A DNA stretch of 64,000 nt from an uncultured Pelagibacteraceae bacterium (lineage in GTDB: Bacteria > Pseudomonadota > Alphaproteobacteria > Pelagibacterales > Pelagibacteraceae). A program made the position numbers and the translations under genes. The stretch lies in the NCBI GenBank assembly GCA_902527215.1, contig CABZOF010000004.1, positions 1 to 64,000 on the forward strand. Reading direction: 5' to 3'. Every line of letters starts with the position of its first letter. Within the stretch, counting starts at the first letter, position 1. Of this stretch, positions 35,962-43,718 are shown piece after piece. Under the pieces are notes generated by a model, which saw only the letters and a program-made list of their open reading frames with translations, was not told where the DNA came from and did not search any database.

Positions 35962-36994
35962 TATTTTAAGACCCTTAATTTTTAAATTTAGTCCTGAAGT
36001 AGCTCATTCTTTAGCAATAAGAGCGCTAAAATTAAATAATATTCCTTATACTCAACCTAAAGATAATCATTTTTTAGAAACAATTTTTTGTGAAAAAAAA
36101 TTACCTTCACCAATTGGTGTTGCAGCTGGATTTGATAAAAATGCTGAAGTATATAATCCCCTATTTAATCTTGGGTTTGGTTTTGTTGAAGTAGGTACAA
36201 TTACTCCAAAACCACAGTTTGGAAACCCTAAACCGAGAGTTTTTAGACTTGAAGAAGACGAGGCTTTAATTAATAGACTAGGTTTTAACAATTCTGGCTC
36301 AGAAGAAATTAGTAATAGAATTAAAGAAAATAATAAAAAAGGTTTTTTAGGAATAAATATTGGACCAAATAAAGATTCCACAAATAGAGAGGAGGATTAT
36401 TTAATTTGTTTTCGTAAATTTTATAATTTAGCTGATTATATCACAATAAATATTTCCTCTCCAAACACAGAAAATTTAAGAGACTTTCATAACCAGGATG
36501 AACTCAATTCATTGATTAGTAAATTAAAAAATGAAAAAAAAGAGTTAAATTCTAAAGTTCCACTAGCAATAAAAGTTTCACCTGATTTGAATGATGATCA
36601 AATTAATAAAGTATCTAAAATTATTTTAGAACAAGAAATAGGAATAGTTGTTGTTTCTAATACAACAGATAAGAATAGAGAAAATTTAATAAATATAAAT
36701 AAACTAGAAAAAGGTGGACTGTCAGGTAAACCAATTGAAAAAATTTCAAATGAGGTAATTTCTAAATTTTATAAAATTTTAAAAGATAAAACAAAAATAA
36801 TAGGAGTAGGAGGTGTGAGCAATGGACAAGATGCTTTTGAAAAAATCACCTCTGGCGCAACACTCGTACAATTATACACTGGAATGGTTTATAGAGGTCC
36901 TCGTATAGCTTCAAAAATAAGTAAAGAATTAATTGATTTATTAAAAAATAAGGGGTTTAAAAATGTTTCAGAGGCTATTGGAACTAAAAATTAA
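35954..36994 (+). CDS. pyrD: Dihydroorotate dehydrogenase (quinone), class 2
   Basis: The membrane-associated FMN enzyme oxidises dihydroorotate to orotate in pyrimidine synthesis and passes electrons to quinone. The 346-residue protein has the class 2 N-terminal helix region (MFNILRPLIFKFSPEVAHSLA), PIGVAAGFDKNAE, the catalytic Ser in INISSPNTENLR, and FMN-binding VGGVSNGQDAFEKI with QLYTGMVYRGP. It overlaps lysS by eight bases. Confidence 0.96.
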   Translation: MFNILRPLIFKFSPEVAHSLAIRALKLNNIPYTQPKDNHFLETIFCEKKLPSPIGVAAGFDKNAEVYNPLFNLGFGFVEVGTITPKPQFGNPKPRVFRLEEDEALINRLGFNNSGSEEISNRIKENNKKGFLGINIGPNKDSTNREEDYLICFRKFYNLADYITINISSPNTENLRDFHNQDELNSLISKLKNEKKELNSKVPLAIKVSPDLNDDQINKVSKIILEQEIGIVVVSNTTDKNRENLININKLEKGGLSGKPIEKISNEVISKFYKILKDKTKIIGVGGVSNGQDAFEKITSGATLVQLYTGMVYRGPRIASKISKELIDLLKNKGFKNVSEAIGTKN

Positions 36995-36996
36995 TC

Positions 36997-37025
36997 TTGA
37001 CGTGATAAGATTCAGATCCTATACA
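36997..37025 (+). promoter_or_regulatory. Promoter for rpmB
   Basis: TTGACG (36997-37002) and TATACA (37020-37025) are separated by an ideal 17 bases in the 43-base pyrD-rpmB spacer. Transcription should start near 37032, leaving only about six bases before the ATG at 37038. The message would be leaderless or nearly so, and no Shine-Dalgarno is visible. Confidence 0.65.
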
Positions 37026-37037
37026 GGCTCATAATTT

Positions 37038-37319
37038 ATGTCAAAAAAATGCGAACTTACCGGAAAAATCCCACTCAAGGGTCATAACGTTAGTCATGCT
37101 AACAATAAGACTAAAAGAAGATTTCTTCCAAATCTAAAAAAAGTCAAGTTTAAAAGTGAATTACTTAAGAGAAGTTTAAGATTAACCGTCTCAAATGCCG
37201 GTGTTAGATCAGTAGATAAAAAAGGCAGTTTTGACCAATTTCTTATCTCAGCTAAGTCTAGAGATTTATCATTAAGACTAAAAAAAATAAAAAAATCCTT
37301 AGTTAGTAAATCAGCATAA
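37038..37319 (+). CDS. rpmB: Ribosomal protein L28
   Basis: L28 is a 50S protein. The 93-residue sequence begins [32 protein letters not shown] as in the family (shown only in outline) with the [10 protein letters not shown] and [17 protein letters not shown] segments. It overlaps the downstream transporter by one base (TAATG). It has its own promoter. Confidence 0.97.
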   Translation: MSKKCELTGKIPLKGHNVSHANNKTKRRFLPNLKKVKFKSELLKRSLRLTVSNAGVRSVDKKGSFDQFLISAKSRDLSLRLKKIKKSLVSKSA

Positions 37320-37867
37320 TGAATAGAGTATTTTTAACACTCTCATTTTTAATGGGATTGGTGGTCTTAGCATCTAATTATTTAGTTCAATTTCCAATTC
37401 AATATTTTGGTCTTCAAGAAATTCTTACATATGGAGCATTCAGTTATCCAGTAGCTTTTTTAATAACAGATCTAGCAAATAGATCTTTTGGTAAATTAGT
37501 TGCTAGAAAAATTGTATATATAGGATTTACAATAGGTATTTTGTTTACACTAATTTTCTCAACAAATTTTGCAGATTTAATCTCAGTAAGAATAGCAATT
37601 GGTTCAGGAACAGCATTTATTATAGCTCAATTAATGGATGTACAAATATTTGATCAATTAAGACAAAAAAAATGGTTTATTGCGCCACTTACATCTTCAT
37701 TAATTGGTTCTACTGTTGATACATTTTTATTCTTTTCGATTTCATTTTATGGAACAGGAATACCTTGGGTGACACTTTCTTTAGGAGATTTAGCAGTGAA
37801 GATTTTTGTAGCTTTAGTAATGTTGATACCTTTTAGATTATTATTAGGTACTTTAAGAGCTGCTTAA
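37319..37867 (+). CDS. yhhQ: Queuosine-precursor transporter (VUT/YhhQ family)
   Basis: The 182-residue membrane protein has five to six hydrophobic segments and the YhhQ signature SYPVAFLITDLANRSFGK. YhhQ imports queuosine precursors (preQ0/preQ1) for tRNA wobble modification. Its coupling to rpmB by a one-base overlap fits a translation-related role. If de novo queuosine synthesis is missing from this genome, the cell would rely on salvage; that cannot be judged from the window. Confidence 0.88.
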   Translation: MNRVFLTLSFLMGLVVLASNYLVQFPIQYFGLQEILTYGAFSYPVAFLITDLANRSFGKLVARKIVYIGFTIGILFTLIFSTNFADLISVRIAIGSGTAFIIAQLMDVQIFDQLRQKKWFIAPLTSSLIGSTVDTFLFFSISFYGTGIPWVTLSLGDLAVKIFVALVMLIPFRLLLGTLRAA

Positions 37868-37868
37868 T

Positions 37869-38933
37869 TTAAATTTTTGGCTCTTGTTGTGTCATGCAAT
37901 GAATGGCTCCAAAACCCCAAATTAAATCACTACAATCAATAGAAACAACTCTTCTATTTGTAAAAAATTTTCTAAAAATTTTTAAAACTTTTTTGTCTTC
38001 TTTTACATTAAATACCGGAACTAATACTGTTTTATTACTTATGAAAAAATTTAAATAACTTGCTGGGACGCGAGTTTTGTCTATGATAACTGGGCTTGGC
38101 ATAGGAATCTTAATAATTTTAAATCTTATTCCATTTTCATCATAACTATTACTTAATATTTTTAAATTTTCTTTAAGAGCTTTATAATTTCTATCTGATC
38201 TATTATTTTCTACTGCTATCATAATTGTACTTTTTGAAACAAATCTTGCGATATCATCGATATGACCGTGTGTGTCATCTCCAACAATTCCTTTATTAAG
38301 CCAAATAAAATTTTTCGCATTTAAATATTTTGAAAACAGATTTTCATAGTCAATTTTTTTGAAACCTTTATTTCTCTCTTGTTTTTTGCTTAATAAGCAC
38401 TCTCTTGTTAACAATATTGATCCAGATCCATTATTATCAAACGCACCTCCTTCCATTACTACTCTTTGAAATTTGTTTGAATTTACTTTTTTAGGCAGTA
38501 TATTTTCAATATTTAAGTACTTACTAATATAATTATTGATTTTGTTATCATTTTCGAAATTTTTATATTTTGACCAGGCATTAAATTTAAAATCAAGCAT
38601 GGTCTTTTTTCTACTTTTCTTGTTGACTAAAAATATTGGTCCAGAATCTCTGAGCCAAAGTCTGTCTGTCCTAAGTTTATGAAATTTAATTTTAGAAATA
38701 TTACAACCTATTTTTTTTAAATATATTCTTGTGGTATCAATACTTTTGTTATTATTGACTAATAAATCTATTCTTTGATCTTTTGTTAAATATTTTATTA
38801 TTTTTCCAACTACATTTGGAATTTTTTCAAATAATCCAGGCCAATCATTTTTATTATGTGGCCACGCAATCCAAACTGATTTTTGAGGCTCCCATTCTGC
38901 TGGCATTCTAAATTCATTTATTTTTTTACTCAT
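37869..38933 (-). CDS. aguA: Agmatine deiminase
   Basis: This 354-residue member of the peptidyl-arginine-deiminase-like family converts agmatine to N-carbamoylputrescine and ammonia. It has the start RMPAEWEPQKSVWIAWPHN, the substrate region MEGGAFDNNGSGSILLTREC, the catalytic His/Asp in GDDTHGHIDDIARF and the nucleophile Cys346 in GAIHCMTQQEP. It overlaps aguB by eight bases and is last in the polyamine operon. No arginine decarboxylase that would make agmatine is obvious nearby. Confidence 0.92.
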   Translation of the reverse strand: MSKKINEFRMPAEWEPQKSVWIAWPHNKNDWPGLFEKIPNVVGKIIKYLTKDQRIDLLVNNNKSIDTTRIYLKKIGCNISKIKFHKLRTDRLWLRDSGPIFLVNKKSRKKTMLDFKFNAWSKYKNFENDNKINNYISKYLNIENILPKKVNSNKFQRVVMEGGAFDNNGSGSILLTRECLLSKKQERNKGFKKIDYENLFSKYLNAKNFIWLNKGIVGDDTHGHIDDIARFVSKSTIMIAVENNRSDRNYKALKENLKILSNSYDENGIRFKIIKIPMPSPVIIDKTRVPASYLNFFISNKTVLVPVFNVKEDKKVLKIFRKFFTNRRVVSIDCSDLIWGFGAIHCMTQQEPKI

Positions 38934-39807
38934 CTTGAGGATTTTTGAGAATATTTTTATAAAATTCAGTTCTCCTATCTCTTAAAAAAGGCCAGTGCTG
39001 TCTAGTAGTTTCTATTTTTTTATAATCTATTTCACTAATTAAAATATCCTCTTTTTTATTTCCTGCTTTTGCAATTACTTTTCCACTAGGATCTATCACC
39101 ATTGAGTTACCCCAAAATTCAATTTTTTTCTTACCTTTTGTCTCTACTCCAACTCTATTTACGGCAGCCACATAAGTTCCGTTAGCAATAGCATGAGATT
39201 TTTGCATAGTTATCCAGGATTCTAATTGAGATTTTCCAAACTTTCTTTTTTCTTTTGGATGCCATCCAATAGCAGTAGGATAAAAAATAATTTGAGCTCC
39301 TTTTAAAGCTGTTAGTCTAGCAGCTTCGGGGAACCATTGATCCCAACATATAAGAGGACCTATCTTTCCAAATTTTGTCTTAACACTTTTAAATCCAAGG
39401 TCTCCAGGACTGAAATAAAATTTTTCATAATACCCTGGGTCATCAGGTATGTGCATCTTACGATATTTAGACAAAATATTTCCATTTTCATTAATAATGA
39501 TACTAGTGTTATGATAAAACCCAGATGTCTTTTTTTCAAACATTGTTATATTTAATATAACACCAAGCTCTTTTGCTAGATCGCAAAATATTCTAGAGGT
39601 TGTTCCTGGAATTTTTTCTGCTAATTTAAAGTTCGAATGACTCTCTGTTTGGCAAAAATAATTAGTCAAAAACAGCTCAGGAAGACAAATTATCTTTGCC
39701 TTTTTTTTTGCAGCTTTTTTAATATTTTTTAAAGCTAAATCAATATTAGATTGAATAGTACCTAAAGATTTACTTTGTATTAAACCGATTTTGATTTTTT
39801 TGATCAT
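38926..39807 (-). CDS. aguB: N-carbamoylputrescine amidase
   Basis: This nitrilase-family enzyme hydrolyses N-carbamoylputrescine to putrescine, CO2 and ammonia. The catalytic triad is visible as Glu44 in CLPELFLTNYF, Lys117 in YRKMHIPDDPGYYEKFYF and Cys154 in PLICWDQWFPEAAR. I use the ATG at 39807 (293 residues); a TTG lies just before it. It sits between the deoxyhypusine-synthase-like gene and aguA, so AguA and AguB work in sequence. Confidence 0.92.
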   Translation of the reverse strand: MIKKIKIGLIQSKSLGTIQSNIDLALKNIKKAAKKKAKIICLPELFLTNYFCQTESHSNFKLAEKIPGTTSRIFCDLAKELGVILNITMFEKKTSGFYHNTSIIINENGNILSKYRKMHIPDDPGYYEKFYFSPGDLGFKSVKTKFGKIGPLICWDQWFPEAARLTALKGAQIIFYPTAIGWHPKEKRKFGKSQLESWITMQKSHAIANGTYVAAVNRVGVETKGKKKIEFWGNSMVIDPSGKVIAKAGNKKEDILISEIDYKKIETTRQHWPFLRDRRTEFYKNILKNPQDE

Positions 39808-39810
39808 CAA

Positions 39811-40851
39811 TCAAAATATCTTGGAAAAATTTTTTCTCTCTCTATTTTTCCATTCACCTTTATGATAGGCGTCACTTGCTATTAATGGTAATACACTTGT
39901 TGCTTCTGCAAAAACCATTTGCTCTTTTGTAATATCTACTTTGCCCCATGAGCTTGCTTCTTTTAATGTTGAGCTACTGCATGCTCCATCTCTGGAATCA
40001 GCGACTGTTATTTGAATAGCATATTTATGCATATCTACATCTTTACCTAAAAGTTCAGCACATATAACAGTATCTTGAATAAAATTTTTTGGCACACCTC
40101 CTCCAATCATAAAAAGGCCTGATCCTTTAGATTTAATTTTAATTTCAGTTAATTCTCTAAACTCTCGGATTGAGTCGATTGTGATGTGATTTTTTGGATT
40201 TTTTTCTTGATGCATTACAAGCCCAAATCCTGCGCTTGAGTCAGTAAAAGCTGGACAGAAAATTGGAACGTCGTTATCATAAGCAACCTCTATTAATGAA
40301 TTTTTCTTCTTTGCATTAGTTTTAAGATATTTACCAATCTCTTTTATAAATTCTCTTGATGTATAACTTTTGGGCTCTAATTGATCTGCAATTTCTCCAA
40401 TAGTTTTATCACACATCTGAAGCTCTTCTTCATCAATATAAGTATCATATATTCTATCAATGTAGTTATTTCTTAACTCTGTATCATCTTGATATTGGGA
40501 TCCCTGATAATGTTTAAAACCAAGTGCTTCAAAGAAATCCATATCAATAATTGAAGCCCCAGTAGCTACTATTGCATCAACCATATTATATTTAACTAAA
40601 TCTCTATAAATATGCATACATCCTGCTGCAGAAGTTGATCCTGCAAGTGTTAAAAAGATTGTACAATCTTTATCTTTTATCATTTCATTGTAAATATTTG
40701 CTGCATTTGCTGTCTCTCTTGAAACGAAAGACATTTTTTCCATCGAAGAAACAATTTTTCTAGCATCAAAAGAAGTTATATCAATATGCTCTACTTCTTT
40801 ACTAAGTAAATCAATTTTTCTATTACTTGATTGGTTTTTATTATCTGACAT
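39811..40851 (-). CDS. Deoxyhypusine synthase-like polyamine aminobutyltransferase
   Basis: The 346-residue protein belongs to the deoxyhypusine synthase family. It has an NAD-binding region (LTLAGSTSAAGCMHIYRDL), GGGVPKNF, and the catalytic-lysine motif SSWGKVD with the Lys near residue 304. Bacteria lack eIF5A, so such proteins are thought to move an aminobutyl group between polyamines; homospermidine synthesis is one known activity. It overlaps the decarboxylase upstream by one base and is followed by aguB-aguA. The acceptor (putrescine, agmatine or other) is not deducible from sequence. Confidence 0.85.
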   Translation of the reverse strand: MSDNKNQSSNRKIDLLSKEVEHIDITSFDARKIVSSMEKMSFVSRETANAANIYNEMIKDKDCTIFLTLAGSTSAAGCMHIYRDLVKYNMVDAIVATGASIIDMDFFEALGFKHYQGSQYQDDTELRNNYIDRIYDTYIDEEELQMCDKTIGEIADQLEPKSYTSREFIKEIGKYLKTNAKKKNSLIEVAYDNDVPIFCPAFTDSSAGFGLVMHQEKNPKNHITIDSIREFRELTEIKIKSKGSGLFMIGGGVPKNFIQDTVICAELLGKDVDMHKYAIQITVADSRDGACSSSTLKEASSWGKVDITKEQMVFAEATSVLPLIASDAYHKGEWKNRERKNFSKIF

Positions 40852-42029
40852 TAAGCAACAAGAAAATCTTTATTTGCTTCTTTGTCATACATCGTCATGA
40901 TTGGATTATCTTCAACTTCGTAAATATCGTCTGAGTAAAATCCATTAAAATTAGTTCTAAAAGTTAATCCATACGCTCCAAGCTGTCCTAATTCTATATA
41001 GTCTTTCTCTTTAATGTTATTAGGTAAAATAAAAGGGCCTTTCATATAATCCATACTATCACAAGTTGGACCATAGAAATCAAATGATGTTAATTTCTTG
41101 GAGATTATTCTTCCATCAGTTATCATTTTTGATGGGTAAACAATGTTAGGAACTCCAGCATCAAACAAAGTTCCATACGTCCCGTCATTTATATAAAGTT
41201 TCTGTTTTTTTCTTAAATCAACTCTCACAATTGTTGAGCCACTTTCAGCAACAATTGCTCTTCCAGGTTCACAAATAATTTCTGGAAGCTTATCCAATTT
41301 TAAATTACTTAAACCTTTTTTAATTTCATTAAAATAAGCATCTAAAGATTGAGGAATAAGATCAGGATAAATAGTAGGAAAGCCTCCTCCAACATTAATC
41401 ACATCAGGTATAATTTTAGTTTTTTTAATTATATTATTGATTTCAAATATTCCTTTTGAATAAGATATTGGGTGCATACATTGTGATCCAACATGAAAAC
41501 TAAGTCCAATTTTTTTAGAATATTGTTTTGTTAACCTAAAAAGTCCAGCCGCTTCATTATTAATTGCTCCAAATTTTTTTGATAAATCAATTTCTGCATG
41601 TTCATTAGATACAGAAACTCTAACAAATAACTCTAAGTCTTTAGCATAATTTGTACTTTCTAAAATTTTTATTAATTCATCTTTAGTATCCAAAGAAAAG
41701 GCCTTTACATTATATTTAAAATATGCCTCTTTAATGCTTTCTCTACTTTTAACTGTATGCATATAAGAACAATTTGCATTTGGACTTATTTTTCTTATAG
41801 CCTCTATTTCTTTTATAGATGCTACGTCAAAATGATTAATCCCGCTTTCAACAATAGTTTTAAGAACTAATGGATGAGGGTTCGTTTTCAACGCATAAAG
41901 TATTTTTCCAGGGAAATTTTTTTGAAAGTATTTAGAAGCCAATTTGATTGACTCTTTTCTAATACAATAAACAGGTCCTGTCGGTCTCAGTTGATTAACT
42001 AATTCATCAACTGACTTAAATTTTTGCAT
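40851..42029 (-). CDS. Ornithine decarboxylase-like PLP enzyme (fold III)
   Basis: This 392-residue alanine-racemase-fold decarboxylase has the PLP-binding Lys48 in LYALKTNPHP, HVGSQCMHP, the phosphate-binding glycine loop VGGGFPTIYPD, CEPGRAIVAE and the catalytic Cys323 in TCDSMD. These favour ornithine decarboxylase, giving putrescine; lysine or arginine as substrate cannot be excluded. AGAGG lies seven bases before the ATG. The leader carries a terminator-like hairpin. It is the first gene of the polyamine operon. Confidence 0.88.
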   Translation of the reverse strand: MQKFKSVDELVNQLRPTGPVYCIRKESIKLASKYFQKNFPGKILYALKTNPHPLVLKTIVESGINHFDVASIKEIEAIRKISPNANCSYMHTVKSRESIKEAYFKYNVKAFSLDTKDELIKILESTNYAKDLELFVRVSVSNEHAEIDLSKKFGAINNEAAGLFRLTKQYSKKIGLSFHVGSQCMHPISYSKGIFEINNIIKKTKIIPDVINVGGGFPTIYPDLIPQSLDAYFNEIKKGLSNLKLDKLPEIICEPGRAIVAESGSTIVRVDLRKKQKLYINDGTYGTLFDAGVPNIVYPSKMITDGRIISKKLTSFDFYGPTCDSMDYMKGPFILPNNIKEKDYIELGQLGAYGLTFRTNFNGFYSDDIYEVEDNPIMTMYDKEANKDFLVA

Positions 42030-42054
42030 ATCTGCACCTCTAAAAAAAATTTAC

Positions 42055-42083
42055 AAAAAAAACCTGCATATCACGTATGCAAG
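42055..42083 (-). terminator. Terminator-like hairpin in the decarboxylase leader (attenuator candidate)
   Basis: On the minus strand CTTGCATA-cgtga-TATGCAGG forms an eight-base-pair stem (one G-U) with a five-base loop, followed directly by eight U. It lies 26 bases before the decarboxylase ATG in a divergent region, so no upstream minus-strand gene needs terminating here. That makes premature termination of the polyamine operon the likely role. The same 5' arm (TTGCATA) is perfectly complementary to TATGCAA at the start codon (42024-42030). Confidence 0.6.
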
Positions 42084-42088
42084 TTTCA

Positions 42089-42103
42089 TAAATGCAGCAT
42101 TTA
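42089..42103. repeat. Perfect 15-base palindrome between the decarboxylase and regA-type genes
   Basis: TAAATGCAGCATTTA is a 7+1+7 palindrome in the 144-base divergent spacer. As DNA it could be an operator for a dimeric regulator; as minus-strand RNA it could form a six-base-pair hairpin just upstream of the terminator-like stem. I cannot tell which from the sequence. Confidence 0.45.
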
Positions 42104-42173
42104 GGGGAAATAATTAATAATGTAAAGTAAATAATGCTATTGAAATATTAAATTTTACTTCCATATAAAGGCT

Positions 42174-42737
42174 ATGATTAATCAACCAACACTGCAAAAA
42201 TTAAGTGATTTTGAGGATAAATCGCTATTGATCGTAGACGATGACAATCCATTTAGACAAAGATTAGCTAGAGCTATGGAAAAAAAAGGTTTTATAGTTA
42301 CACAAGCTGAGAGTGTAAAGATTGGAATTGATACTGTAAAATCAAAAAGTCCAGCATTTGCTGTTGTTGATCTAAGATTAAATGACGGAAATGGGCTAGA
42401 GGTAGTAAAAGAAATTCAAAAAGCAAACCTTAAAAGTAGAATTATTATGTTAACTGGATATGGAAATATTCCAACAGCAGTTGCTGCAATTAAAGAGGGA
42501 GCAATTGATTATATTGCCAAGCCTGCAGATGCGGATGATGTTGAAAAAGCACTTTTAGCTGATCCAAATCAAAAACCAGCCCCACCAGAAAACCCAATGT
42601 CAGCGGATAGAGTAAAATGGGAACACATACACAGAGTTTTTGAGTTATGTAACAGAAATGTCTCTGAAACTGCAAGAAGACTAAAAATGCACAGAAGAAC
42701 TCTTCAAAGAATACTGTCTAAAAGATCTCCAAGATAG
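42174..42737 (+). CDS. regA: RegA/ActR-type redox response regulator
   Basis: The 187-residue regulator has a receiver domain (~15-125; acidic pocket VDDD at 21-24, phospho-acceptor Asp66 in VVDLRLN, Lys116 in AKPAD) and a Fis-type helix-turn-helix at ~153-183 (NVSETARRLKMHRRTLQRIL). The proline-rich linker and HTH are nearly the RegA/ActR/PrrA pattern, which controls energy and redox genes in alphaproteobacteria. The partner kinase RegB is not adjacent. AAAGG four bases before the ATG may serve as Shine-Dalgarno, and TTGAAA-18-TATAAA precedes it. Confidence 0.9.
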   Translation: MINQPTLQKLSDFEDKSLLIVDDDNPFRQRLARAMEKKGFIVTQAESVKIGIDTVKSKSPAFAVVDLRLNDGNGLEVVKEIQKANLKSRIIMLTGYGNIPTAVAAIKEGAIDYIAKPADADDVEKALLADPNQKPAPPENPMSADRVKWEHIHRVFELCNRNVSETARRLKMHRRTLQRILSKRSPR

Positions 42738-42738
42738 T

Positions 42739-43668
42739 TTAATTTTTTGTGAGTCTTAAGAATACATCTTCAAGATCTCCATCATCTGTTGAAATATCTT
42801 GTATTTTTATATCTTGTTTTTTTATTTCTGAGATTATTGAGTCTATGCTTAGTTTACTCTTCTCATATGATAAAACCAATTTGTTTTCGTAATTAGATAT
42901 AACTTTTAATGACTCAAAAGTGTTGAAATTAATATTAGTTTTTTTATCTGTGGTGACATAGACAATTTTTGTTTGAATTCTTTCTAAGAGATTTTTAGTC
43001 GTATCTAAAGCAACTAATTTTCCTCCACTTAGGATTCCAATCCTATCACACATTTTTTCTGCTTCCTCAAGGTAATGAGTTGTTAGTATTGTTGTTACCC
43101 CTTGTTTGTTCAAAGATTTCACATTTTCCCACAATGTATTTCTCAATTCCACATCAACTCCTGCGGTAGGCTCATCTAAAATTATAATTGGAGGTTGATG
43201 CACCATCGCTTTTGCCACAAGTAATCTTCTCTTCATACCACCAGACAAGGCTCTAGCATAACTGTCAGCTTGTTCCTCTAATGATACCAACTTCAATATA
43301 GTATCTGTAATTCTATCTTTTTCTCTAATTCCGTATAGTCCTGCTTGAAGTTCTAAAAGTTTTCTGGGACTAAAAAATGGATCAAAATTTACTTCTTGTG
43401 GAACAATCCCAATAGAGGCTCTAACTTGTCTAGGGTTTTTATCTAGGTTAAACCCCCAAACATTTACTTCACCACCAGTTTTTACAACTGATCCACCTAA
43501 TATGTTTATAAATGTACTCTTTCCAGCACCATTTGGTCCTAATAGACCTAAAATTTCACCTTCTTTCACCTCTAAGTTTAAATTATTAAGCGCATGAGTT
43601 TGTTTCGAACCATTTTTTGAATAAACTTTATTCAAGTTTTTAACAGTTAAAACGTTTTTTTTATTCAT
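42739..43668 (-). CDS. ABC transporter ATP-binding protein (drug/NodI/YadG-like)
   Basis: The 309-residue ABC-2-type ATPase has Walker A GPNGAGKST, Q-loop IGIVPQE, signature LSGGMKRR, Walker B IIILDEPTAGVD and switch His in TTHYLEEAE. A C-terminal ~80-residue domain follows, as in multidrug or lipid/polysaccharide exporters. No partner permease lies next to it (regA on one side, polA on the other), so its export system is split or the permease is encoded elsewhere. It converges on regA with one base between the stops. Confidence 0.9.
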   Translation of the reverse strand: MNKKNVLTVKNLNKVYSKNGSKQTHALNNLNLEVKEGEILGLLGPNGAGKSTFINILGGSVVKTGGEVNVWGFNLDKNPRQVRASIGIVPQEVNFDPFFSPRKLLELQAGLYGIREKDRITDTILKLVSLEEQADSYARALSGGMKRRLLVAKAMVHQPPIIILDEPTAGVDVELRNTLWENVKSLNKQGVTTILTTHYLEEAEKMCDRIGILSGGKLVALDTTKNLLERIQTKIVYVTTDKKTNINFNTFESLKVISNYENKLVLSYEKSKLSIDSIISEIKKQDIKIQDISTDDGDLEDVFLRLTKN

Positions 43669-43718
43669 ATGAGGGCATACATTTATTACATTTATAAAAA
43701 TTAAGATATCATTACATT

